The position numbers and the translations under genes are program-made. Of a stretch of 64,000 bases of DNA, positions 15,203 through 24,063 are shown piece after piece; the first letter of the stretch is position 1; every line of letters starts with the position of its first letter. Source of the stretch: Methanolinea sp. (GTDB taxonomy: Archaea; Halobacteriota; Methanomicrobia; Methanomicrobiales; Methanospirillaceae). The notes beneath the pieces were generated by a model. It made no database searches and was not told the origin of the DNA. It saw only the letters and a program-made list of their open reading frames with translations. The stretch covers positions 124,001 through 188,000 of the forward strand of contig JADFDO010000005.1 of assembly GCA_018262855.1 (NCBI GenBank). Direction: 5' to 3'.

Positions 15203-17269
15203 ATGAGTGATGAAAAAGCACCACTGAAATATACCACGACAACCTGCCCGTACTGCGGAGTAGGCTGTGGCCTGAACCTCGTATCAAAGGGGAACACGCT
15301 CGTTGGTGTCGCACCGTTCAAAAGGAGCCCGATCAACGAAGGGAAGCTCTGCCCGAAGGGTGCGACCTGCTGGGAAACGGTCCAGAAGCCGGGCCGTCTG
15401 ACCAAGCCCCTGATCAAGAAGAATGGCAAGTTCGAGGAAGCATCCTGGGACGAAGCCCTTGACCTGATTGTCAAGAAGTTCACAGAGATTTACAAACAGG
15501 GTGGCCCCAAGTCGGTTGGCTTCCAGACATCCTGCCGTACCGTGAATGAGGACTGTTATGCGCTTCAGAAGTGGGCCCGGTGCGGGTTTTTGACCAACAA
15601 CGTGGACAACTGCGCCCGTATCTGCCACGGACCTTCTGTTGCAGGGCTCTCGCTCTCGTTCGGATCGGGTGCGGCTACCAACCCCTTCGAGGATGTCCTG
15701 AACTCTGACCTGATCGTGATGTGGGGTTCCAATGCTGTCGAGGCCCACCCGCTTGCCGGGCGCCGCGTCATGCAGGCCAAGAAAAAAGGAATCCCGATCA
15801 TCGTGGTTGACCCGCGGTTCAGCCCAACGGCACGTCTTGCCGACAAGTATATCCGCTTCAACCCCTCGACCCACATTGCGCTCGCCAACAACATGATGTA
15901 CTATATCATCAAGGAAGGGCTCGAGGACAAGGAGTTCATCAAGGAGCGGACAAAAGGATTCGATGACCTGAAGAAAACTGTCGAGAAGTATGCAGATGCC
16001 ACGAATATCCATGGTGTCGACCAGGAGACGGTCAAGGACTTTGCCCGCCAGTATGCGAAAGCAAAGAACGCAGTCATCATCTACTGTCTCGGTATCACCG
16101 AGTTAACCACCGGTACCGACAACGTCCGTTCGATGGGCAACCTCTCGCTGCTCACCGGTAACATCGGCCGCCCCGGTGTGGGTGTCAACCCGCTCCGCGG
16201 CCAGAACAACGTCCAGGGTGCCTGTGACATGGGTGCATACCCGAACGTCTTCTCCGGGTACCAGGCCGTCGCCGTGCCGGAGAATCGTGCCAAGCATGAA
16301 AAGGCCTGGTTCCTCAAGGAAGGGTCCCTTCCGGATTGGTATGGCGTGACCCTGACCGAGCAGATCAACCAGGCCGGCGACCCGATCAAAGCTATGTACT
16401 TCCTCGGCCTGAACCCGACAGTCTCCTACCCTGACTCGAACCATGTAAGGCGACAACTCGAGAAGCTCGATTTCTGCGTGATGCAGGATATCTACTGGAA
16501 CGAAAGCTGCGAGTATGCTGACGTGGTCCTTCCAGGAACCTGCTTTGCCGAGAAGGATGGCACGTTCACCAGCGGCGAGCGGCGTGTCAACCGTGTCAGG
16601 AAGGCCGTTGACGGTCCCGGGGAATCCAAATACGACTGGGAGATCATCGCCATGCTCGCGAAGAAGATGGGCCTCAAGGGATTCGACTGGAAGAGTGCCA
16701 AGGACGTCTGGGACGACATGCGTGCAGTCACGCCCGGTCAGTTCGGAGTCACCTACGAAAAGATGGAGAAGCCCGAGTCGGTCCACTGGCCCTGCCCGAC
16801 CATAGAGCACCCGGGGACTCCCATCCTCCACATAGGGAAGTTCTCTGCAGCCGATGGCAAGGGAACGATGTTCGGCCTCGAGTACCGCCCACCGGCGGAA
16901 GTTGCGGATGCAGAGTATCCGTTCACCCTCATGACAGGGCGTGTAATCTTCCACTATCACACGCGGACCCAGACTGACCGGTCCCCAACCCTGCATTACG
17001 AGGTGCCCGAAAACTGGGTCCAGATCAACACGCAGGATGCGAAGGAACTCGGTATTGCCCAGCACGAGAAGATCAAGGTGACGAGCCGCCGTGGAGAATC
17101 CATCGCAGTTGCACGCGTGACTGATGAAGTCGGCCCCAAGGTAATGTACATGCCAATGCACTTCTACCTGGGTGCAAACAACCTCACCAACACCGCGCTC
17201 GACCCGCTCTCAAAGATGCCGGAGCTCAAGCACTGTGCTGTCAAGGTTGAGAAGATCAAGGAGGCCTGA
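15203..17269 (+). CDS. fdhA: F420-type formate dehydrogenase alpha subunit, copy 2
   Basis: A 688-residue paralogue of the copy at 10966, with the same motif set: CPYCGVGC near residue 15, KLCPKG, and DNCARICHGPS with active-site Cys141. Most of the protein is nearly identical to copy 1. A 51-base block is identical between the genes (11860-11910 and 16094-16144), which suggests recent duplication or gene conversion. It has its own promoter region with a different operator-like sequence, so the two copies are probably expressed under different conditions. It is followed after five bases by fdhB2. Confidence 0.95.
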   Translation: MSDEKAPLKYTTTTCPYCGVGCGLNLVSKGNTLVGVAPFKRSPINEGKLCPKGATCWETVQKPGRLTKPLIKKNGKFEEASWDEALDLIVKKFTEIYKQGGPKSVGFQTSCRTVNEDCYALQKWARCGFLTNNVDNCARICHGPSVAGLSLSFGSGAATNPFEDVLNSDLIVMWGSNAVEAHPLAGRRVMQAKKKGIPIIVVDPRFSPTARLADKYIRFNPSTHIALANNMMYYIIKEGLEDKEFIKERTKGFDDLKKTVEKYADATNIHGVDQETVKDFARQYAKAKNAVIIYCLGITELTTGTDNVRSMGNLSLLTGNIGRPGVGVNPLRGQNNVQGACDMGAYPNVFSGYQAVAVPENRAKHEKAWFLKEGSLPDWYGVTLTEQINQAGDPIKAMYFLGLNPTVSYPDSNHVRRQLEKLDFCVMQDIYWNESCEYADVVLPGTCFAEKDGTFTSGERRVNRVRKAVDGPGESKYDWEIIAMLAKKMGLKGFDWKSAKDVWDDMRAVTPGQFGVTYEKMEKPESVHWPCPTIEHPGTPILHIGKFSAADGKGTMFGLEYRPPAEVADAEYPFTLMTGRVIFHYHTRTQTDRSPTLHYEVPENWVQINTQDAKELGIAQHEKIKVTSRRGESIAVARVTDEVGPKVMYMPMHFYLGANNLTNTALDPLSKMPELKHCAVKVEKIKEA

Positions 17270-17274
17270 GTACC

Positions 17275-18522
17275 ATGTCTAAGAAAGGCGATTTACTCTA
17301 TTCATGGACCAACGACCCGGAGATCCAGAAGAAAGCGGAACTCGGCGGTGCAGTCACCACCCTGTGGAAGTATGCACTCGAATCCAAGATGGTTGATGCA
17401 GTCTTCGTGGTCACCAAGGGTGTTGACCTCTATGATGCCAAGCCGGTTCTGGTCACCGATCCCAAGGATCTTGCCAGTACTGCCGGATCGCTCCATTGCG
17501 GCACGCTTCTTTTGCCCAAACTCATCAAGAAATTCTATAACGGGGCAAGGGACATGAAGATCGGTGTCACGGTCAAGGGCTGCGATATGATGGCGTTCTA
17601 CGAACTCGCCAAGCGCCAGCAGATCAACCTTGACAATATCATCATGATTGGGGTCAACTGTGGAGGATCGGTCAGCCCGGTCGTTGCCCGGAAGATGATC
17701 AGGGAAAAATTTGAAGTCGACCCGGACAAGGTGCACAAGGAGGAGATTGACAAGGGACAGTTCATCATCGAGTACGAGGGAGGCCACAAAGGCATCTCTG
17801 TTGACGAGCTCGAAGAGGCTGGATATGGTCGCCGCAGCAACTGCCGCCGCTGCAAACTCAAGATCCCCCGGCAGGCAGACCTTGCCTGCGGGAACTGGGG
17901 CGTCATCGGCCCCAGGGCAGGAAAGGCCACCTTCATCGAGGTCTGTTCTGAGAAAGGTGCGAACCTGCTCGACGGTGCGGTCAAGAAAGGGATGCTTGCA
18001 ACAGAACCAGCAAATCCCAAGGGAGTCGAGATACGCGCCAAGGTCGAAAACGCGATGTACAAGCTCAGCGACAAATGGCGCAAGCACGATTTCGAATCAC
18101 TCGGCGAGGGCAAGGACCGCCTGAATAAGATCATGAGCGAAACCTCCCGGTGCATCAAGTGCTACCAGTGCATCGAGGAATGCCCCATCTGCTACTGCGT
18201 GGAATGCACGACTAAGAATCCGACGTATGTTCCGCCCGGGGAACTCCCGGTCAGTTTCATGTTCCACCTTATCAGGTACGCCCACATAGCTGACTCATGT
18301 GTGAACTGCGGGCAATGCGAAGAGGTCTGTGCCGCCGAGATACCGAACGCACTCTTCATGCATTCCCAGCAGGTTGAGCTCGAGAAGATGTTCGGACACA
18401 CCCCTGGAATCAACATGGAACTGCCACTCCTGGCATATGTCGAGGAGAAGGAGGAGAGATTAAGGCTCCACAACACCGGCAGCGATATGATCTACGAGAA
18501 CGTGTTCAAACCGTTAAAGTAA
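17275..18522 (+). CDS. fdhB: F420-type formate dehydrogenase beta subunit, copy 2
   Basis: A 415-residue F420-reducing subunit, paralogue of the copy at 13039. The core (HCGTLLL, KGCDMMAFYEL, GVNCGGSVSP, GRRSNCRRCK, ACGNWGVIG) is shared. The first C-terminal cluster reads CIKCYQCIEECPICYCVEC with extra cysteines and the second CVNCGQCEEVCAAEIP. A C-terminal extension of about 45 residues follows that copy 1 lacks. The longer tail is the usual FdhB form. The differences may alter partner choice, for example association with heterodisulfide reductase; this is inference. Confidence 0.95.
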   Translation: MSKKGDLLYSWTNDPEIQKKAELGGAVTTLWKYALESKMVDAVFVVTKGVDLYDAKPVLVTDPKDLASTAGSLHCGTLLLPKLIKKFYNGARDMKIGVTVKGCDMMAFYELAKRQQINLDNIIMIGVNCGGSVSPVVARKMIREKFEVDPDKVHKEEIDKGQFIIEYEGGHKGISVDELEEAGYGRRSNCRRCKLKIPRQADLACGNWGVIGPRAGKATFIEVCSEKGANLLDGAVKKGMLATEPANPKGVEIRAKVENAMYKLSDKWRKHDFESLGEGKDRLNKIMSETSRCIKCYQCIEECPICYCVECTTKNPTYVPPGELPVSFMFHLIRYAHIADSCVNCGQCEEVCAAEIPNALFMHSQQVELEKMFGHTPGINMELPLLAYVEEKEERLRLHNTGSDMIYENVFKPLK

Positions 18523-18585
18523 TACTCAACCTTTCATCCATTCCTTTTTCTTTCCATGAGATTCAGGGTGCAAGGGTTAGCCCCC

Positions 18586-18591
18586 TTTTTT
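18586..18591 (+). terminator. Oligo-T terminator after fdhA2B2
   Basis: A CCCCC-TTTTTT tract about 65 bases past the fdhB2 stop, suited to archaeal termination. No clear hairpin was seen. The assignment rests on position only. Confidence 0.35.
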
Positions 18592-18694
18592 ATTTCTTCC
18601 CTCCATTCGGAAGCGCCATGAAAATACAGAGATGAAACGCTGGGATCCTTCACGTCAGCTCTGTTTCAATGGGTGAAAAGTCAAGTGGTGTGCG

Positions 18695-19543
18695 TTAATC
18701 CCGTATTATTTCCAGGCTCACATCAAAATTCCTGACACTGTGGGTGATGGCACCCATGCTTATGTAATCAACTCCCAAAAGCGCATAATTTGGGATATTT
18801 TGCTCGGTGATACCCCCCGAAACTTCGATTGTGGGGAATTCGCGGAGGTCTGCCTCTTTGAGGAGGGAAAGGGTCTTTTTTAATATCCCAGGAGACATAT
18901 TATCGAGGAGAAGGATATCCGCCCCAGCCCTTGCGGCAACGAGAGCTTCCTCCGGGGTCTCAACTTCCACTTCGATCTTCTTTTTTGTTATATGAGCCCT
19001 GGCACGATGGATGGCCGTTTCAAGGGGAACTAGGATGAGATGGTTGTCCTTGATCATCACGCCATCTGAGAGCGTTATCCTGTGTGCATACCCTCCACCG
19101 AGCACGACCGCTTTCTTGTCAAGGAGCCGGAGACCCGGGGCTGTCTTCCTGGTAGACGCAATTTTGCATCCCGGCTGAATCCGGTCGAGGACCGACTGAA
19201 TGCGATGCGTCATGGATGCTATCCCACTCATCCTCCCGATAATGTTGAGAGCAGTCCGCTCAACGAAGAGGATCGACCTCGCATGCCCTCCAAGGGATGC
19301 GAGGATTGTACCGCGGTCCACCTCTGATCCGTCTTTGACGCTTATCTCCATCGAGACACCTTGTGCATCAAAGAGTATTGCCGCTTCATCGAGACCTGCG
19401 ACAACTCCTTCTTGACGCGCAATGATGCGTGCCCTGCAGAGTTCGTTCCCGACGACTGACTCTGAGGTAATGTCGCCTGAAGGGGCATCCTCGTTGAGGA
19501 AAGAGATGAGCATGTCACGGGTGACCTGTGGAACCTGGTTCAC
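18695..19543 (-). CDS. nadC: Nicotinate-nucleotide pyrophosphorylase (quinolinate phosphoribosyltransferase)
   Basis: A 282-residue enzyme that joins quinolinate and PRPP to give nicotinate mononucleotide. Seen: EDAPSGDITSE near the N-terminus, ERTALNIIGRMSGIAS, the substrate-binding STRKTAPGLRLLDKKAVVLGGG region split by HRITLSDGVMIKDNH, and IEVSGGI near the C-terminus. The start codon is GTG at 19543 and overlaps the nadA stop as GTGA, so translation is probably coupled. It is the last gene of the NAD operon. Confidence 0.96.
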   Translation of the reverse strand: MNQVPQVTRDMLISFLNEDAPSGDITSESVVGNELCRARIIARQEGVVAGLDEAAILFDAQGVSMEISVKDGSEVDRGTILASLGGHARSILFVERTALNIIGRMSGIASMTHRIQSVLDRIQPGCKIASTRKTAPGLRLLDKKAVVLGGGYAHRITLSDGVMIKDNHLILVPLETAIHRARAHITKKKIEVEVETPEEALVAARAGADILLLDNMSPGILKKTLSLLKEADLREFPTIEVSGGITEQNIPNYALLGVDYISMGAITHSVRNFDVSLEIIRD

Positions 19544-20445
19544 CTTCCAATCACCAGCATCCGTTCGATTGCGCCCCTGGCCTTCTGCATGATATCAGGA
19601 GGAATGACGACCTCGAACTGTTCCTTTTCGAGCGAAGCAAGGAGATTTGCGAGTGTGGTCTTCTTCATATCCTTGCAGATGGCATCATCCTTGACGTTGA
19701 AGGTATGGTCAGGGTAGAGCGTCTTCAACCGGTACCCCATCTCCTTCTCGGTGAAAATGTTCCACGCGCCCACGCTCTCGTGTTCCCGGACCACCCTGAT
19801 CATGCCGCCGGTGGAAGCCACGATGTCGGATCCCCGCTGAACCTCGGGTCTGCATTCAGGATGGCTGATGATAGTCCCGCCACGTGCCCGAGCCGCTTCA
19901 AGGTCTTTTTGAGAAAAGCAGTCATGGACATAGCAGTGTCCCCCTGGTGGAATAGCGATGATCTTCTTATCAGGAACCTTACCCTGGATGTAGGCCGCCA
20001 GGTTCGCATCAGGCCCTACGATGACCTCTTGCTCAGGAAGAGCTTTTACGACAGTTACGGCATTCGCAGAGGTGCAGATTACGTCGGCATGAGCCTTACA
20101 GGCTGCAGTGCTGTTGATATAGAGCACCACGGCAGCGCCCGGGTGACGCTTTTTCGCGTCTCTGATCATAGCCGGTGTAAGCTGGTCAGCGAGCGGGCAT
20201 GTGGCATCCCTGACAGGAATCAGGACTTTCTTTTCGGGGTTGAGGATCTTTGCGGTCTCAGCCATGAACAGCACACCGCAGAACACAATCACGGACGAAT
20301 GGGTATTTCGTGCCTCCCGGGCGAGTTCATAACTGTCTCCGACCACGTCTGCAAGCTCCTGGATCTCCGGCAGCTGGTAGTTATGGGCAAGGATGGTAGC
20401 ATCCCTGGCTTTTTTGAGTGCAATGATCCGTTCTTTCCTGCTCAT
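19540..20445 (-). CDS. nadA: Quinolinate synthase
   Basis: A 301-residue [4Fe-4S] enzyme that condenses iminoaspartate with dihydroxyacetone phosphate. Seen: HNYQLPEIQELADVVGDS at the N-terminus, FCGVLFMAETAKILNP with a cluster cysteine, CPLADQL and YINSTAACKAHADVICTSANA. Later motifs are PDANLAAYI and HPECRPEVQ. Both ends overlap neighbours by four bases (ATGA with nadX, GTGA with nadC). The iminoaspartate comes from NadX rather than from a NadB oxidase, as is usual in anaerobes. Confidence 0.96.
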   Translation of the reverse strand: MSRKERIIALKKARDATILAHNYQLPEIQELADVVGDSYELAREARNTHSSVIVFCGVLFMAETAKILNPEKKVLIPVRDATCPLADQLTPAMIRDAKKRHPGAAVVLYINSTAACKAHADVICTSANAVTVVKALPEQEVIVGPDANLAAYIQGKVPDKKIIAIPPGGHCYVHDCFSQKDLEAARARGGTIISHPECRPEVQRGSDIVASTGGMIRVVREHESVGAWNIFTEKEMGYRLKTLYPDHTFNVKDDAICKDMKKTTLANLLASLEKEQFEVVIPPDIMQKARGAIERMLVIGR

Positions 20446-21200
20446 GTCCCTACCACCAGAGGCTGATCAAGGTTCTTGAGCAGGGTGAGGATTGAGAGGG
20501 CAGCAAGGTAACTGGTGGCAGGGTTGTCGGGGCTTGGAAGATTGCTGACGCGGATATAGAGATCTCCGAATTCTCCTTCAGCCTCGATCTCGTGGATGTT
20601 CCTCTCCACATCGGGGTCAGCATACAGTTCCACGTCGACTTCGCGGCCTGCCGCAAGGCTCAGGGCCACAGACACGTTGACATTCTTTGGGAATTCCTTG
20701 ATGCATTCATGCGACTTGCCCTTGAAGATAAGGGTCCTTTTTTGTGCACCTATTCCCAGTGATTGAGGGCTCTTGGTGGTCCGGAGCAGGAGTTTCCTGA
20801 ATTGGGAGATCTGTCCTACCTTGAGGTTGTCGAGTCCCACGATGGCCCCGCTCGGGATAAAAATCCGCCTTTCTGCGGCTCGAGCGACTGAGAGAAGATC
20901 ATTTCTGAAGATTGGATCTGCAAGCGCACCAACCGAAAGGAGGATGAGGTGCTTGTCATGGGCGAGTACATTCTCGGCATACTGACGTACTGCCCTGACA
21001 GAAGCTGCTTCAACAACGTAATCGAAATCGGCTGTGATAAAGGAGTCAAAGTCCTGGTATGCATTCCCTCCGCAGACAGATGCAAGTCCAAGGGCTTTTG
21101 AGTAGACCTGGTCAAACAGGGCCACGATCTCGCAATTTTCCCTGCGATTTGCGATGATGTGGCCAATATTCCCACAACCAAGCACCCCGATCCTGATCAT
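20442..21200 (-). CDS. nadX: L-aspartate dehydrogenase
   Basis: A 252-residue NAD(P)-dependent enzyme giving iminoaspartate for NAD synthesis. The Rossmann motif GVLGCGNIGHIIA lies at residues 5-17. The segments VVEAASVRAVRQYAENVL, SVGALADP, IPSGAIVGLDNLK and LSLAAGREVDVELYADP are characteristic of the family. It is first in the operon nadX-nadA-nadC and ends inside the nadA start. The oxygen-independent route fits a strict anaerobe. Confidence 0.93.
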   Translation of the reverse strand: MIRIGVLGCGNIGHIIANRRENCEIVALFDQVYSKALGLASVCGGNAYQDFDSFITADFDYVVEAASVRAVRQYAENVLAHDKHLILLSVGALADPIFRNDLLSVARAAERRIFIPSGAIVGLDNLKVGQISQFRKLLLRTTKSPQSLGIGAQKRTLIFKGKSHECIKEFPKNVNVSVALSLAAGREVDVELYADPDVERNIHEIEAEGEFGDLYIRVSNLPSPDNPATSYLAALSILTLLKNLDQPLVVGT

Positions 21201-21381
21201 CGTACACAGTTATTGATATCATTGATTAATCATTTTCCTCTTCCCTGTAAGAGTCATCCTGTTCAACCAGCCAAAAAGGCCGTAACACCGCGGTGAGGAA
21301 GGATCACCCGTATCAGAGCATCCGGTATAGCATGAGAGTGAACCATCATCATTCCAGACAGAGCATCTAAGGAGCAGGCGT

Positions 21382-22635
21382 ATGCATGAGGATGCTGAGG
21401 ACCGTCATCCAGGAACGAACCTGATCGGAAGTATCAGGGAAAAGAGAGTCCACATCAGGACATTTGGATGCACCTACAACATGGGAGACACCCTGAAACT
21501 GCGGGAAGTCCTGAAACACCAGCAATGCACTCTTGTTGATGATCCTAGAGACGCCGACACAGTCATCGTGAATACCTGCATGGTAATCGGTGCGACCGAA
21601 CGAAAAGTACTCCGGCAGCTCCGGGCTCTCCGTCACCACCCCCTCTATGTCACCGGATGCATGGCCGTGGTCGGACAAGAGACTATCAAATCGGCATGCA
21701 ACGCGAGTATTATCCATCCGGATGAGATCAGCGCTGCATACAGGAAGATCGGGACTATTCCCGTAAGATCACCCGGCATTGTCCAGGTTTGCCATGGATG
21801 TCAGGGTCACTGCACTTATTGTATCACACGGAAAGCCCGCGGCCGGCTTGTCAGTCAAGGGATTGAAGAAATTGCAGGTGAGATAAGGGCACTGGCAGGG
21901 AATGGAGCAGTAGAGATCCAGCTGACTGGGCAGGATCTGAGTGCATGGGGTGCAGATATTGGATCTGACTTCGGCCAGCTTCTGTCAGAGATCAATTCCA
22001 TTCCAGGAAAATTTATGATCAGAGTGGGCATGATGAACCCTGCAACCCTGTATCCGGTTCTTGATTCGATTGGGTCCGCTTTCAAGGGAGAAAAGATATT
22101 CTCGCTTATCCACGTGCCTGTCCAGTCAGGCTCTGATACGGTACTTGGTCGGATGAAACGTGGATATACCTGCGATAAGGTCATCGAACTTGTGCGACGA
22201 TTCCGGACTTTCATACCAGATGTATCGCTTCACACCGATGTGATATGCGGATACCCTGGCGAGACAGAAGAGGATTTCGTCGAGACCCTGGCACTATTAT
22301 CCAGGATTCAGCCCGACAAGGTGAACATAACAAGGTTTTCCCCGAGACCTGGCACGCCTGCATCCCTTGAGAAGGATATGCCCGACAGGTTCAAGAAAGA
22401 GAGATCGAGGGCTCTCCGGATCCATGCGGAGGCAATCGCCAGGCAGAAAAACGCGTCACTGCTGGGTCAGGAAGTCCAAGTCGTCATCACCGAGCATCCC
22501 CGCGAAGGTTCATCGATGGGCAGAACTGCAAATTATACAGGGGTAGTCATCCCGTGCTATCTCGAACCCGGGACTGTCAGGAATGTTCGCCTCGTTGAGG
22601 ACAGGATTTATTATTTCCTTGGTGAGCTGGGTTGA
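21382..22635 (+). CDS. Threonylcarbamoyladenosine tRNA methylthiotransferase (MtaB/CDKAL1 type)
   Basis: A 417-residue radical SAM enzyme that converts t6A37 to ms2t6A37 in tRNA. The N-terminal UPF0004 domain holds cluster ligands Cys30, Cys66 and Cys93. The radical SAM cluster is CQGHCTYC with Cys140, Cys144 and Cys147. A TRAM-like RNA-binding domain fills the last 60 residues (GQEVQVVITEH to GTVRNVRLVED). ATG at 21382 follows AAGGAG by seven bases. It is monocistronic. The archaeal/eukaryotic subtype is inferred from the overall sequence. Confidence 0.92.
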   Translation: MHEDAEDRHPGTNLIGSIREKRVHIRTFGCTYNMGDTLKLREVLKHQQCTLVDDPRDADTVIVNTCMVIGATERKVLRQLRALRHHPLYVTGCMAVVGQETIKSACNASIIHPDEISAAYRKIGTIPVRSPGIVQVCHGCQGHCTYCITRKARGRLVSQGIEEIAGEIRALAGNGAVEIQLTGQDLSAWGADIGSDFGQLLSEINSIPGKFMIRVGMMNPATLYPVLDSIGSAFKGEKIFSLIHVPVQSGSDTVLGRMKRGYTCDKVIELVRRFRTFIPDVSLHTDVICGYPGETEEDFVETLALLSRIQPDKVNITRFSPRPGTPASLEKDMPDRFKKERSRALRIHAEAIARQKNASLLGQEVQVVITEHPREGSSMGRTANYTGVVIPCYLEPGTVRNVRLVEDRIYYFLGELG

Positions 22636-22811
22636 GTTCCAGTCGTGTGTATAGTCCGTAATGGCATCAATCCAGGCATGGTTTCATATAGCATTATGTA
22701 GTTTATCTCAGTCCTACAGAAGAAAAGACAACAATTAATGCGGAGGCTGTCCACTCATCATCTGCGACCGGGAATACACTGGCAGCATACCAGAAGAAGG
22801 AGGAGCCATAG

Positions 22812-23339
22812 ATGGATATTATTGAGAAGGGTTACGAGGCATTGCTCAAGAAGATCGATGAAATGGACCAGAAGAGGGATACCCTCACTGATGAGATACG
22901 AGCCCACGAGGCGGATCTGATGGCCCGGATGGGAGAGATGACCGGGCCGCTTGTTGGGAGGATCGGGATGAACATGCTCATGCGGGGAAAGCAGGACACC
23001 AAGGGCGAGATGTATGACACGGCATTCTACCCGAAGAAGATGATTCTCCTCGGAAAAACCGATCCCATTGAACACAGGCCCGATGACATCAACAAGAAGG
23101 TGGTAGACCAGTTCTGTGTCCTTTCAGAAGAAGGGAAATTCTTCGAACTCATGTACAGCTCCGATGGTATGATTGTCGACTCATATCAGAATCCCCTCTC
23201 ACCTGCAGATGCCCTCCAGATCTATGGCCATGATATCATGGTCATGCTATACCGGGCAATGCGGGATTACCTGGAGGGCCAGAAGGATCTCCTTGATGCA
23301 ATGGAAAAGACGATAGCATTTGCCCTGGCCGGGAAATAA
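22812..23339 (+). CDS. Conserved-looking hypothetical protein, helical N-terminus
   Basis: A 175-residue protein I do not recognise. It starts at ATG 22812 with AGGAGG about nine bases upstream. The first 45 residues are rich in charged residues and probably form a helix or coiled coil (IIEKGYEALLKKIDEMDQKRDTL). A mixed alpha/beta part follows, then an acidic C-terminal helix. No signal peptide, membrane segment or cysteine cluster is seen, so it is probably cytoplasmic. It converges with the membrane protein gene at 23356. Good ribosome binding and codon use support a real gene. Confidence 0.7.
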   Translation: MDIIEKGYEALLKKIDEMDQKRDTLTDEIRAHEADLMARMGEMTGPLVGRIGMNMLMRGKQDTKGEMYDTAFYPKKMILLGKTDPIEHRPDDINKKVVDQFCVLSEEGKFFELMYSSDGMIVDSYQNPLSPADALQIYGHDIMVMLYRAMRDYLEGQKDLLDAMEKTIAFALAGK

Positions 23340-23355
23340 GGGAAAGTTCGGTTCT

Positions 23356-23814
23356 CTACTTCCACTTGAACATGGGAAAAGCCGGTTTCAGAATGTCTTC
23401 TTCCGGCCGGTCGAGCGGTGAGAGCGTGAAGGTCTTCTCATATGAGTTGCCTTTCTCGTTCTTATATTCGGCCATGACCTTGACCCTCTCTATCATCGAA
23501 TCTGTGGCAAAACCTGTGTGATCGTCCTCTTCGAGAACAGGAATGGAATAGGTGAGATCGTGCGGGATGAGTGTGAGGCGGATGGAGAGCGCCTTTGCAT
23601 TTCCACGGTTCCTCACAACGATCCCCCTGGCATCCTCTTTTAAGGTCACTACCAGGTCAGGGGTCATCACACTGTCCTCCATGATGAAGAACGACATTGC
23701 AAGGGCAATGACAAGTATGAGGGCGATGAGGCTTGCGTAGATGTCGACGATAAAGAAGAGTGCCACGCAGACAATCAGACCCAAAACGACCACAATTACG
23801 TGGTTTCTTTCCAT
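23356..23814 (-). CDS. Small membrane-anchored protein with extracytoplasmic beta domain
   Basis: A protein of 152 residues. Two hydrophobic segments (about residues 5-24 and 27-45) form a hairpin anchor. The remaining 100 residues look beta-rich and resemble a CARDB/immunoglobulin-like domain (RGIVVRNRGNAKALSIRLTL). ATG at 23814 was chosen because the longer frame runs into the upstream tRNA-Ile gene. No enzymatic motif is seen; the function is unknown. Confidence 0.7.
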   Translation of the reverse strand: MERNHVIVVVLGLIVCVALFFIVDIYASLIALILVIALAMSFFIMEDSVMTPDLVVTLKEDARGIVVRNRGNAKALSIRLTLIPHDLTYSIPVLEEDDHTGFATDSMIERVKVMAEYKNEKGNSYEKTFTLSPLDRPEEDILKPAFPMFKWK

Positions 23815-23855
23815 GAAAAGGTATACGCAGGGATCAATAATAAGGAGTGTGTAAG

Positions 23856-23929
23856 TGGGCCCGATGTGATTCGAACACATGACCTCCCGGTTATCAGCCG
23901 GGCGCACCACCGGGCTATGCTACGGGCCC
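23856..23929 (-). tRNA. tRNA-Ile (GAT anticodon)
   Basis: A 74-base cloverleaf on the minus strand. The acceptor stem is GGGCCCG/CGGGCCC. The anticodon stem-loop is CCCGG-CTGATAA-CCGGG with anticodon GAT, and the T-arm contains GTTCGAATC. The discriminator base is A and CCA is not encoded. No intron is seen. Confidence 0.95.
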
Positions 23930-24063
23930 TCTGATTGCCCATTAATGTAATTCTCTGACCCTATTATAAGTTTTGAATCGACGGATCTCCACATGAGGTA
24001 CCGTTACATTAAATGTGCGGGTGCCCAAGAATGTGTGAAGGATAACAATTTGGTGGTGGAGTT

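Noticed and set aside
16103-17161. Minus-strand open frame of 352 codons opposite fdhA2.
   Set aside because: Composition is that of an antisense shadow of a highly expressed gene; no domain and no ribosome-binding site.
19528-20466. Plus-strand open frame of 312 codons opposite nadA.
   Set aside because: No domain, and nadA on the other strand is unambiguous.
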